From Karalla daura (lineage: Eukaryota; Chordata; Actinopteri; Chaetodontiformes; Leiognathidae), in NCBI GenBank assembly GCA_029224185.1, contig CM055188.1, positions 30,437,400-30,501,399 of the forward strand: DNA of 64,000 nt, read 5' to 3'. Position 1 is the first letter of the stretch, and each line of letters starts with the position of its first letter. Under the pieces are notes generated by a model. The model had not been told where the DNA came from. It saw nothing but the letters and a program-made list of their open reading frames with translations, and made no database searches. The position numbers and the translations under genes are program-made. Of this stretch, positions 25,101 through 35,900 are shown piece by piece.

Positions 25101-28100
25101 ATCATCTCATCTTGTGTTTGAAACCATTGATGTGCGATCACGTTACATTTCAGAGGCACGCGCACACATGTTCTTTGACCAATAAAACTCATTGTTCAGG
25201 GGACTGAAGGATGTGCCGGCTTTGTTGATACAGGAACATAAAGGCCCAATTGAGTCCTCACTCTGTGTGTGTGTGTGTCTCTCCCTGTAATGTCGCCCAT
25301 GTTCAGGACTGCGTATCAAAGAAACAAAGGAGGTGTATGAGGGTGAAGTGACTGAGCTGACCCCCTGTGAGACTGAGAATCCCATGGGCGGCTACGGAAA
25401 AACCATCAGCCACGTCATCATCGGCTTGAAGACGGGCAAAGGCACCAAGCAGCTCAAGGTCAGACTGACAGCTCTGATCTTAGGTTTTATAGTTCTTTTA
25501 AATCCATGTTGAACAGTCTGGTTGATATTCTCTGGTATAAAAGAACATCTTTTTCGTCCTTGTACACTCTTGTGATGAAATGATAAAGAAAGTATGTCTT
25601 TATACAATAAATATAACTGTCTACATGTTCTTAATATGCACACACATGACATCGAACTCATTGAGTGTGGTCAGTCACTTATATATGTGTAGCACTTTTC
25701 ATGCAAAGTACATAATACATAATAAGTACATAATGAAAGACAAAAGTTAAACCCACACTTTGTCATAACACATTCGTGCGCTCTAAGACAGAATGATGGC
25801 TTTAAAGACTTTAAGGAAACAGTAATTTCATACTCAATGCACCACCAATTAGACACAAACAAAAACAATGGACATAAATCTTCTCTAAAAAGCTTCAGTT
25901 GCTGATCACACGATGTGTTCCTACTGAGGAATCTCTGTCTTCTCCCTCAGCTGGACCCTAGCATCTTCGAGAGTCTCCAGAAGGAGCGCGTGGAAGTCGG
26001 AGACGTCATTTACATTGAAGCCAACAGTGGAGCTGTGAAGGTATGAAACACTTTGTCTCGTGTCACAGAGTAACAACACGTTTCCCAGAGAAAGGAAAAC
26101 AACTGGACACTGAGCCGCGGTTCAAGGACTGCACTGGTCGAGACTGATGGTCATAAAACTCGTAAAAGGAAAACATATGAAAATGATTACAGCTAACGGC
26201 AGAAACAACAACTGGACATGGAGTGTTTTTCTGTTGGGTCCATTTAAGGCTCGTGCTCCTCCACGCTGAGTCATGTCATGACCCAGCCCTCCCTGCCTGG
26301 CGAAAACCACTGCACGTCTCTAAATTTGATTTGTTTTTTATGAGCCCTGAATGTTTCTGACAAACCGAAGCGGGGAATTCTCCATTTATGGGACCTTCTT
26401 AAAGGGAACTTTATTTATTAATTTTTTTTTAACCTGCTGGATTCGACCCAAAGTTGAGCGTTTTCTGTCTCCTCCGGTCCTTCATGGTGGCGTCCTTTCA
26501 TCTCCCTCAGCTCTGCATGAAAGCTCTGCTGCATTTCTACTGTACTCTGGAATGAGCCTCTCTCATTCCTGCAGCTCTGCGAGCTCCCTTTATCTCCACA
26601 TCTCCCACAATGCCTCTTTTCCAGCAGCAGGGCTTGTGGCCCGCGTTGACAGGCCTCGATGACGGCTCCTTTAATCGGCGCAGGTGGGCCGGGGAGGAGG
26701 GGGGGTGGCTCGAGTCGGGGGGAGGAGAGCTGGACGACACATTTGTTACTGTTGACAGCAGAACCACGACCTGCCCTCTTTCATCCCTCGGCCTCGTGCC
26801 CTCCTCTCTGCCATGAGCTGGCGCTGGCTTCAATCACACACCTGCCCGTCTGTGCTGCTTTTGTGTCTCCGCTGTCCCAGGCATGTGTGGAACATACAGC
26901 GCTGGTAAAGGGCAGCAAGGATGATGGGGGGGGGGGGTCAGCTTTGTCAAATAACGAAATGCTATTCCCGGCTAAAGATGTACAGCAGGTCAAAAATGAT
27001 AAAATTGGTTGTTAAGGCAGGTGCTGGGACAACAGCTAAATCTGAACAGATTGTGATGTTAAATATAATATAATATTCCCCTCCCACCTTCAAAGCCCTT
27101 ACTGTGTGTGCTGTATGTGTCGGCCTCTGTCAAGTTATGAGAGTAAATGAAAGCTTATGACCGTCTCTATAACTCTGTATCTCATTCTGGCTACAACATG
27201 TGAGGCTGATATAAATCATCCCATCGAACAGAAAATGTTATGTGGAAAAGCAATGTTATATGAGGAATTCATCTTGATCATTTACAATATCTCATAAATC
27301 AAACAACTGTTACAGATGGCATCATTTTCCACCAGAGCTAATCTGTGCTAATACTTCTGTGGTGTTACTGTGTCTTTGCAGAGACAAGGTCGTTGCGACA
27401 CTTTTGCTACAGAGTTCGACCTGGAGGCAGAGGAATACGTGCCGCTTCCCAAAGGAGATGTCCACAAAAAGAAGGAGATCGTCCAAGACGTCACTCTACA
27501 TGACCTGGACGTTGCTAATGCCAGACCTCAGGTGTGTAACTGCATCTTAACATGTAATATAAATGATAATCTTTTATTTTATCAACCGTACCTTACTTTT
27601 TTAGCAGTAATTTTGAACTTTGGTATTTGATTCTTTTCAAGCAGTCAAGTTTATGAAAGAGGATTAGGGCCACTGTGGGGAAAAACAAAGTTTAGTCCTG
27701 ACTTTAAATTCAGAATTCTGAGGGAAAAAAGTCAGAATTTTGATGTTTTAATTCTGAGAAAATTGTCTTCTCTTCTAATTCTGGGAAAAAAGTCATGACT
27801 GAATTTTACTATTATATGTTTTTTTTTCTATGAAGCCTTTTGTGAATTTCAGAACTGACATTATTTATCAGGAACTACTGGTAGTCTTCATATTTCACAT
27901 GAATAATGGCACTTTATTTGATCTCAGGGAGGCCAGGACATTCTCTCTATGATGGGACAGCTGATGAAGCCCAAAAAGACTGAAATCACAGGTAAACAAA
28001 CGTTCTGACCTCCTGCAGCCTCCACCATGATGTTGTCGTCTGATTTTATTCACGTATTATAATTCTCATCATCTCAGATAAGCTGCGTGCCGAGATCAAC

Positions 28101-29493
28101 AAGGTGGTGAACCGCTACATCGACCAGGGCATCGCGGAGCTCGTACCCGGGGTGCTGTTTGTGGACGAGGTCCACATGCTGGACATCGAGTGCTTCACGT
28201 ACCTCCACCGAGCCCTGGAGAGCAGCATCGCCCCCATCGTCGTGTTCGCCTCCAACAGGGGAAACTGTCTGATCAGGTCCGGAGAGAAACGCAAACTTCA
28301 GAACAACAGGAAGCAGTCCCAGTTGTGTGTATTTGTATTTCTGACAGTCGTTTGTGTGTGTCTGTCACCAGGGGGACGGAAGACATCAGCTCTCCTCACG
28401 GGATTCCTCTGGACCTGCTGGACAGAGTCATGATCATCCGCACCATGTTGTACACGCCACAGGAGATGAAACAGGTGAGTCCCGCAGCCTTGTTTAAGAT
28501 AAAAGCATCTGCTGAATGAGTCAATGTGAAGTTGAGGTCTCCTTCTCTATTGCTACACTCACGGCTCTTTGGTTTTCCAGATCATCAAGATCCGTGCTCA
28601 GACCGAGGGGATCAACATCAGCGAGGAAGCACTTACACACCTGGCCGAGATCGGCACCAAGACCACCCTGAGGTGAGGATGTGCAGCCAGTGTCTCTGAA
28701 TAGACTCAGTGGCCTCAGTGGGGTTGAGAAGCTGAAACAGAAACATATGGAGATGTCACCTCCCACCACCAGGGGGCACCGTGGTTCATCAGATGTCACT
28801 GGTGGTGGCATCTCGTTGTCAAGGGAGACGAGGAGAGAGAGAGAGAGGAAGCAGTTTCTCGTGCAGGAGCTGTCTCTTCTTAACTTTTCACATCACAAGA
28901 TGACACACTACATACATGAAGTTTGCAGGTACCTGCCTCTAGGCAGGTGAAGTTTCTGGTAAAATGTGTTTGTGCTCCTGGTTCTTCCTCGTTCCTCAGA
29001 TTCTAACTTACATACATGCATATGTGCACACTCCATAGCTTAATCATTCCAATTTCAGTTCAGGAAATATGAAATATCCCCAGTTGTGGGATGAATAAAG
29101 GACTATTCTATTCAAAGAAGTTGTTAAGCTGCCATAAAATCACATGATTCTAACAAGGCTTATAAAACAGTGTGAGGCACTTCTGATGAAAACAGTGTTC
29201 TGTAGCTTCTATGTTAACACCCGAGGAAAAGGTCAAACGTGCCAGTCAACCACTCTAGTGTTGGAAAATGGAGGAAAAGAAGATTTTCTCTGTGCATCTG
29301 CGTGAACATATTTGGTACCTGTCTCCTGGTCAGATATGCCGTGCAGCTGCTGACTCCAGCCAGTCTGCTGGGCCGCGTCCAGGGCAAGGAGACGGTGGAG
29401 AGGGAGCAGGTGGAGGAAATCAACGAGCTCTTCTACGACGCCAAGTCCTCCGCCAAAATCCTCCAAGACCAGCATCACAAGTTCATGAAATAA
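22136..29493 (+). CDS. ruvbl1: RuvB-like AAA+ ATPase 1 (Pontin), 11 coding exons
   Basis: Coding exons: 22136-22276, 23201-23287, 23402-23534, 25307-25458, 25951-26040, 27382-27531, 27928-27991, 28078-28276, 28372-28474, 28581-28672, 29334-29493; 1371 nt, 456 aa, the same length as human RUVBL1. All introns are GT-AG and in frame. The protein forms hexamers with RUVBL2 and acts in INO80, SRCAP, TIP60 and R2TP complexes. Seen in the sequence: N-terminal MKIEEVKSTTKTQRIASHSH, Walker A GPPGTGKT (70-77, split by intron 2), the OB-fold insertion domain in exons 4-6, Walker B LFVDEVHML in exon 8, sensor FASNRGNC, arginine-finger region GIPLDLLDRV, and the C-terminal ELFYDAKSSAKIL before the stop. 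Intron 3 (1.8 kb) contains a possible antisense exon; intron 5 is 1.3 kb. Confidence 0.97.
24153..24372 (-). CDS. possible terminal exon of an unrecognised gene nested in ruvbl1 intron 3
   Basis: On the minus strand an excellent acceptor (tttccttccctccgacag) at about 24373 opens a frame of some 70 residues, beginning after a GAACC start and passing through PPRPLLPSFLLN, NPLSGEDAF, DTLILPPKDSLLREG to a TAA at 24153-24155; its last residues are AEMQKEV. A poly(A) hexamer (AATAAA on the minus strand) follows at about 24095-24103. The frame stays open upstream to 24443, where a second possible acceptor (gtgttcag) lies. I do not recognise the protein and see no further upstream exon on that strand. 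It could be a true last exon, a retrocopy fragment or a conserved element that is open by chance. Confidence 0.3.
24690..24840. repeat. short interspersed-repeat fragment
   Basis: Phrases gaaagatagaaacttttttt and gatcccttcagacaagcag match the pattern of a fish repeat family that starts with a tgatccc tract; a related piece is at 13640-13700. Degenerate, in ruvbl1 intron 3. Confidence 0.35.
28766..28779 (+). promoter_or_regulatory. CTCF core motif in ruvbl1 intron 10
   Basis: CCACCAGGGGGCAC matches all 14 positions of the CTCF consensus CCASYAGRKGGCRS. Occupancy cannot be judged from sequence. Confidence 0.45.
29060..29115 (+). repeat. 3' tail of a retroposon
   Basis: gttgtgggatgaataaagg followed by actattctattc is the typical 3' end of fish LINE/SINE copies (terminal short tandem repeat). 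It lies in ruvbl1 intron 10. Confidence 0.45.
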
Positions 29494-30195
29494 AACTGGA
29501 TTCCTGCATCTTTAGCTGATGTCTGCCCCGGCGTCCAGAGCTGGAGCGGTCATCTTCATATCTCGTCTTTCCTTCTTCACCGTCTGTTCATTACTTTTCA
29601 CCTCCTGACTCATTCTATAGTACCTCATTTAATGTAGTGGGTTTGTTCTAATGAATTTAAGGTTTTATCCTTTCTTTTTGTCAATGAAGATAATTTTTTG
29701 AATAAAAAAAGAGTAAAAGCAGTTATCTCTGTTTTTTGGCTGACAACACTGAGAAGTATGGCTGTGACCCAACGAGATGGAGGTTCACATGAAACTGGAA
29801 TCCTGACGGTCACTGGAACTCCACTACTAGAATGTGACAACATTTAGCATATCTTTACTGACAAATTCTGTTGTTTAAATATGTATTTTAAGGCATTACA
29901 AGTAAGAGATAAATGGAGAGAAAAAGGCAAAACTGGTTCATCATTTAAGAAAGAATTTTATCAGCTTTATGTGCAAAACCAACAAAGTACATGACTGCGA
30001 CTTGAACAAAGATTTTAACTGCTTCGGTGTTTTCCATAATTCCATAAATCATATACTGGTGCACACAAGCACAAACAGGTGTTCTGATCATGTTTCTGGT
30101 GTCCCATGTTGGAGAATTAAGACAAAACTAGTCAGGGGTTGGAGAATGTTGACCCCGTGGAAAAGCAAGGAGCTGTACGTATGCCAGCGTCTGTG
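29494..30195. other. ruvbl1 3' flank, convergent with mustn1
   Basis: The first 200 bp should be the ruvbl1 3' UTR. AATAAA at 29701-29706 is the likely poly(A) signal. The rest up to the mustn1 poly(A) signal shows nothing recognisable. Confidence 0.5.
29701..29706 (+). other. ruvbl1: poly(A) signal of ruvbl1
   Basis: Canonical AATAAA 208 bp after the ruvbl1 stop codon, the first hexamer on this strand after the gene. Confidence 0.65.
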
Positions 30196-30201
30196 TTTAT
30201 T
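30196..30201 (-). other. candidate poly(A) signal of mustn1-like gene
   Basis: TTTATT on the plus strand (AATAAA on the minus strand) about 420 bp downstream of the mustn1 stop codon. It is the first canonical hexamer I notice on that strand. Confidence 0.35.
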
Positions 30202-30619
30202 CACTCTTAATCCCTAGAGGACGGTAACAGCAGAGCTGAAGGAGCATGTTTGTCCTTCCTTCAGAGCTCGGGCTGAGCATCGATGATCCTCTCAGAAGAG
30301 ATCTTGGACTCCGGTGAACTTTCCCCTCTGACATGTGGGCTCCAGATGTAATAATCAGCAACACCTGCCACACCTGTGGCGTCACTTATACAGCAATAAT
30401 ACAGCATTTTAAAGAGCAGAACAGATCAAAACTGCTATTTTACTTAAGAACGTGGTGTGTTGGTATATCAGCTTTATATGTGTGCAAAAACAAGATGGTG
30501 CAAGTGTGTGAATTTAACAAGGAGTATGAAACTTTAAAGAAAGGCCTGGGAGTGAGACCTGACCCCATCCCATAAACACAGGACAGGCGTCGTCCAGCCT
30601 CAGTCAGGTGGTCGCCCTG

Positions 30620-31476
30620 CTACTTCCTGATTGGTCGAGTCGAGCGCGAGTTCAAAACAGTCTCTGCTCCTGACTTCGCTCCACTGAACACAGACGGGGC
30701 GGGTTTCCCAGCTTTCTCTGTGCAAAAACAGAAGATGACAGTTGTAATGTAATCTGTAAGATTATCCAATGTATTTAACATAATCTAAATATAATAACTT
30801 CAAAAGTGTCTTACAATCTACAATAGTAGGATGTGGTACTCAACAATAGTTAAGTTAAGTTGCTACAGTATAAAAGATAAGCTTTGGAGATGTGTCGTTT
30901 TGTACAGTTGTGCATTTTGTTGCATTTATATTGTCATTCATATGTTTGCTTTGTCTGATTTGAAATACATGCAGTCTGTGGTTGTAATTTATCAATGAAA
31001 TAAAATCTTACATGTTTACTTTTGTAAAAAATTACAGGTAGTGCATACATGAGTCTTCAACTTATATGGTAGAGAAAAAACAAGAGAGGAGAAATTATTT
31101 TCCAGGATAACTGAAGTTTTGTCCAGGAAATGTAACTTTCAGTGTGTTTGACATCACTGAAGAGCTGATGTTTTTTGTGACTCCATTACATGCCTTTCTA
31201 CCTCCTAAACACTGGAGGCTGGTGACGTAATGTGGATGTGCTCTCGGTAAACACACACTTCATTTTTCAGGCCGACTGGCCCCACAGAGACGACAGGAAT
31301 CTGCCATCGTTAGGAGCCTCCTCTAACCTCTGTATATGGAGTGGAAACATGTTCACCATGGGAAAAGCCTCTCACATAAACCCAGTGCCCCAAACTGATC
31401 AGAGCTTAACCAGATCCAGAATCACTTTCACTTTCATCCATAAAACAAGTGTCAAATCATATATCTATGCATGTGA

Positions 31477-31530
<54 letters not shown>

Positions 31531-31700
31531 TCACCACACTCCTCCATGACTTGAATGGTCTTGCTCTTTGCTGGCCCAGTCAGGCCCAGTCTGTTCCTCG
31601 TTTCGGTCAGGTCCTCCTCGCTCACCTCGGGACGCTCCATCTGGTCATCCTGGTCCTGGCCGGACTGGAGAGCAGAGCGAACGAAACAGGAGGAAACAAC

Positions 31701-31761
<61 letters not shown>

Positions 31762-31829
31762 TCTCTGCGTCTGCACAAAGTCTGGTGTCACCTCATAACA
31801 TGCAGAAAGTGTGTTCTTACCTGAGACAT
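30620..31829 (-). CDS. mustn1: MUSTN1-like small nuclear protein (3 coding exons)
   Basis: Coding exons: 31829-31821 (9 nt, MSQ), 31664-31535, 30717-30620; 237 nt, 78 aa (human MUSTN1 82 aa). Junctions are GT-AG and in frame. Family marks: the MSQ first exon, then EEDL, then LTGPAKSKTIQVMEECEKAG and PAPSVFSGAKSGAET, matching the mammalian pattern of EEDL, KSKTYQVM-x-ECE and APSVFS-x-x-x-SG-x-ET. MUSTN1 is a small nuclear protein of muscle and skeletal tissue linked to myogenic and chondrogenic differentiation. Two things differ: the basic KKKRPP stretch before EEDL is replaced by a neutral/acidic DQMERPEV, and the C-terminal KSVFG is absent (the protein ends TRPIRK). This may be a divergent fish paralogue. 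The neighbour rft1 agrees with human 3p21.1, where MUSTN1 also lies near RFT1 and PRKCD. Confidence 0.8.
31480..31528. repeat. (TG)n microsatellite at the mustn1 exon 2 donor
   Basis: On the gene strand this is (CA)n starting about 6 nt after the GT of intron 2. Confidence 0.9.
31703..31758. repeat. (CT)n microsatellite in mustn1 intron 1
   Basis: Twenty-eight perfect CT units, reading (GA)n on the gene strand. It fills over a third of the 156-bp intron 1 and ends about 39 bp from the exon 2 acceptor. Confidence 0.95.
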
Positions 31830-32656
31830 GTCGCGTTAGCAGGTGAGTAGATGCTGGGAGACACTGCTTCCTGTCTTTCTCTCCGGTGAGTCCAGTCCAA
31901 CACACACACACACACACACACACTGTCATATAAACACAAGCCAGCAGCGAAGGATAAATCTGTTCCTGAGACTCATAAATGACGCAACATGAGCTTGTGC
32001 TCCTCCTCTTCTCTCTCTCTCTCTCTCTGTTGTTTCTCCTCATGTTTTGCAGCTTCTTTAGGAAATAAATGATGAGGTCATCGCTACAACTTGTGCCATT
32101 TAATTAACTCAAAATGAATCCCAGAGGGGGGATAAGGAAAAGACAAACATCTGTCTGTGTCACTTTGAAACTTCCAGATGAGAAAGTCTGGACTCAAAGT
32201 TCAGGAGATAAGGTTCAGAAGATAAGCAGTAGACCGTGTTAAGACATCAAACCTCCCAATAAACTTTGAATCAAAGTGACAGAACAAAAAGAAAAAACGG
32301 GAGAGGAGAGAACAAGCATTTCTGAGCTTTAAGAGAGTGCTGTCCCACCCCTTCCTGCTCACTTTGTGTAATTACATCATCACTCAGCCCAAAGGGACCC
32401 TAAACTCAGAGGCAGGGCCAAGCCGACGACCAGAGGAACATTTCCAAGCAACATGTCAAACAAAACACAATGAGCTGTTTTAAAGGCATTTAAGGTATAA
32501 ATCAATTTTCTAAAACCACATTACAGAACAACCGACTGTTTAATACTGACGTAAGAAAAAGAGAAACTTCTATCAAGTTATGCTGAAAGGAGTTGCAAAA
32601 GAAATAATTGGATCTCTTTCATGAAAATAATCAGATTTCCACAACTGTTAAAGAAG

Positions 32657-32667
32657 TTTATTTTATT
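32657..32667 (-). other. rft1: overlapping poly(A) signals of rft1
   Basis: Two overlapping AATAAA hexamers on the minus strand, about 310 bp after the rft1 stop codon. The 3' UTR between them would contain a (CA)n run at 32811-32854. Confidence 0.55.
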
Positions 32668-32808
32668 GTATGTAAGCATTTCTATAAACTGTACATTCAA
32701 ATGTTTGCAAAAAAAATACATTCATTCTTCTTAAATTAACATGTTTGCTTACACCTTTGCTTGTGTCAGAGGGAATGATCCAGTAAAAACGTTTCAACAT
32801 GTGACATT

Positions 32809-32810
<2 letters not shown>

Positions 32811-32854
<44 letters not shown>
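32811..32854. repeat. (CA)n microsatellite in rft1 3' UTR
   Basis: Twenty-two CA units between the rft1 stop codon and its likely poly(A) signal. Confidence 0.9.
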
Positions 32855-32858
<4 letters not shown>

Positions 32859-32976
32859 CTGTGAATCAGCTGATTCTGTCAGAACAGTTTTGTGGTGAAA
32901 CACAGACTTCACTGCAGCGCTGTTTACCCAGTTTCTGGTCCAGTCTGTGCACGTTTCTTTGTATATATCACAAAGT

Positions 32977-35900
32977 TTACGTGCGTTTTTTTATGTATTT
33001 GGACAAAAACTGTATCCTCACAAACCGAACGAGCTGAGTCTCGGTGAGAAGAACAGCCACGGCCACTCCGAGCAGACAGCCGGCTCCCACGCCGATGTGG
33101 AGCAGCCTCTGCAGCAGGCCGCTGTCACAGCAGAACACGCTCTGCAGCCACAGAGAGGAGAGAGAGGAGAACGAAAACCAGAATACAGGTCAGGTAGATT
33201 ACAGCTGCCAGGTCACATTTGGCCTAAAACATCCATCGACACATTCACTTGACCTGCTTTAAAAGACAGGGATCTGTTGGAGCACTTCATTCAGTTTAAC
33301 AGATGGTTTGAGAAGTTGAAGAAGTTCACTGGTTCCTGTCCTGGACGGACTGACTAAACTGAGCTTATTTAACCTCTTTATTGCATCATTTTAGCTGCTT
33401 ACTCTATAATGCCTTCTTAGTAATTCTGCTTTGAATTATTTTTATTATTGAAGTCTTTGTCATTTAATCACTATTGTTGCCATTACTATTATTCTCTAAA
33501 TGACTGCTGTCATTTACTTACCTTAACTTAATTAATTATTTAAACGCTTGTTATTAACTCTTATTAACGCTTATTTATTTGCTTTTATCCAGTCTCTGGT
33601 CTTTCCTGATGGTAAGCGTAGCTTCCCTGTGTTATGTGTGACAGTTAACGTGTGTGTTACTCCTTTCTATTGTGTGAAGCAATTTGTGCAATATTTTAAT
33701 GTATGAAATATAAAATAGTCAGATTAATTGGTTGATTGAAGCGTGACAGTGTAGCAGGGAGAACAGCCGCAGACTCCACAGACAAAGATCCTCCGAGATG
33801 AGGAATCAGTGCTATAGTCTCTCAAACAGGGGAGGCTGCTCAGTTACGATATTTCCAGATAGAAAAACTAATCATGTCAGTTGTGGTCCACACCTTTACC
33901 GCTTGGTCCCCAAGCAAAAACTACACCCCACACACTTCACAACTCTTATTGGCTGTTTAGGCTCTAATCTGACCCTCACTGTGAATCTGATATGATTGTT
34001 GTCTGAGTGTTTATTTATTTACAAGGATATGCACAAAGAAACTGGTAGGCAGCCCTCAGGAGACATGACTGGACACCTCACCGCTCTGCACGGGACAGAG
34101 CAGGAAATCCAAAAACGCAGAAGAAGAATCCAGCTGCTTTCACAGTTCCTCCTATCAGAACCAGAGCCTGAGCCTCCTCTCAGGAAAGCATCGTCTCGCC
34201 CCTCCCATTGACTCCCAGTGAGGCTGGGATATGATGTTTGGTTTTTTTTACTAAGTGTCTAGCATTTTGCTATTGACAGCACACATTTCCAAATGCCATT
34301 GAGGTCCAATGAGGCTGGACTGGACCACGTTGTCATGAGGAACAAAAACTTAGATAGGTGAACTGTAAAAACGTATTATGGAACGATTTGAGTTGAGCAC
34401 ACCTAATTCTATGATGCTGGATGTGAAATAGCAACATTATAAAGTCAGCTACAGTATAGTACAATACAGTAGGTGTAAACAATGTTCCCAGAGCAATCGC
34501 CTCAGTAATGAGACGTAACTACGGGACGTTGAGTCTCTGTCTCGTACCTCTGACAGCGCTGTGATGACGGCACTGGCAGCGAGGGCCGCCACCAGGACCG
34601 GGGAGGGCAACAAGCCCCGCAGCGGCCTCCACTGACTGGACAGGAAGTAGTGGTGTATGTAGAGGAGGCTGTGGGAGATGCGAAGGCCCATGTTCAGGCA
34701 GTTTGCCAGGATGAACCCGACGGCGCCGGCCCACCACGTCAGTATGTAAGACAGGAAGAGGAAGGAGACAGACAGAGCCAGCATCACAAAGTTGTACCTG
34801 AGGACAAAAACACAAAGTGTTAAGAGAAGGATGTCACAAAATGTACGGTAAGTCAGTGAGTTTGTGTATGTGTGTGTGTGCTTTTGAACACGCTTACTTG
34901 TCTACTTCTTTTTGGCTCATGGCAGCAAACACGAAACACTCTGTTACGCCGTTCACAGCGAGGAGGAGAACGTAGCAGCTGTAGCACCTCAGCAGCGTGG
35001 GCCCTTCAGCAGGAGTAGAACATTAAAGTATAAGTCCAACTCTTTTCTTAATTCTTTTTTCATTTTAAAAAATCTCAAAGAGCATGTTTCTGTTTCTGTT
35101 TGTGGAGTGAAGCTGTGGAAAGGTCTGAGAGTGCAACAGAAGTCCAAAAATAAAACTTTTATGTGAATGAAGAGGGTGTACACAATGCACACAAGCACGT
35201 TATGTATATGTGACACATCTAAACCCAGCACAACAGTCTGACTTACCTGTGCCGCTGCTCAGCAGAGAGCCGCCATAAATGTCCAGAGCCAGGTGAGAGT
35301 ACGCATGGCCAAACACGGAGATGATCAGACCGATCACCAGCACCAGCTTCAGCAGACACTCCAGCACCTCTGCTGCGATCGCAACTTCTTCCTGGAGAGC
35401 AAATCCACCGCATGACGTAAAGCCAACAGAGTTTCCTCTCTCTGACACACTTTGTGCTCATTAGCCAGACTCACACCTGTCTCTGACTTCTGATGTCACA
35501 TCCTCGCACCAGCACTTTGGCGAAGAAGATGTAGAAGCTTTCCTCGATGGGCAGGAAGACGAAGCGGGCGACCATGGAGCCCAGGTTGTTGACGATGTCG
35601 TAAACTCCCTGGTCTCCGAAGCTCAGGACGTTCAGGAAGGTCATGACGTAGCGTTCGCCCTCTGTCAGGATCTGCTTCAGGAAGGACTGCTTGAAGAAGC
35701 TCCAAGTGAGCCGGGCCATGGACCGATCGAGCAGGGGCTGGAGAAGTACAGGAGGATTATTTGTCCCGTGAAGAAATAGTTTTAGGAACTCACAAGTGTG
35801 AATTTGTGAGCACTTAATATAAACCAGGCCTGTACAAGATTATGTCTTAAACTTTGCCTCCATTCAGGTGTTGAGTTGGAATTTGCATTGAATCCAATTT

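Noticed and set aside
26537..26833. 98-residue minus-strand frame in ruvbl1 intron 5
   Set aside because: Low-complexity Ser/Pro/Arg composition from a GC-rich stretch; no splice sites or family resemblance. The DNA itself might be a conserved element.
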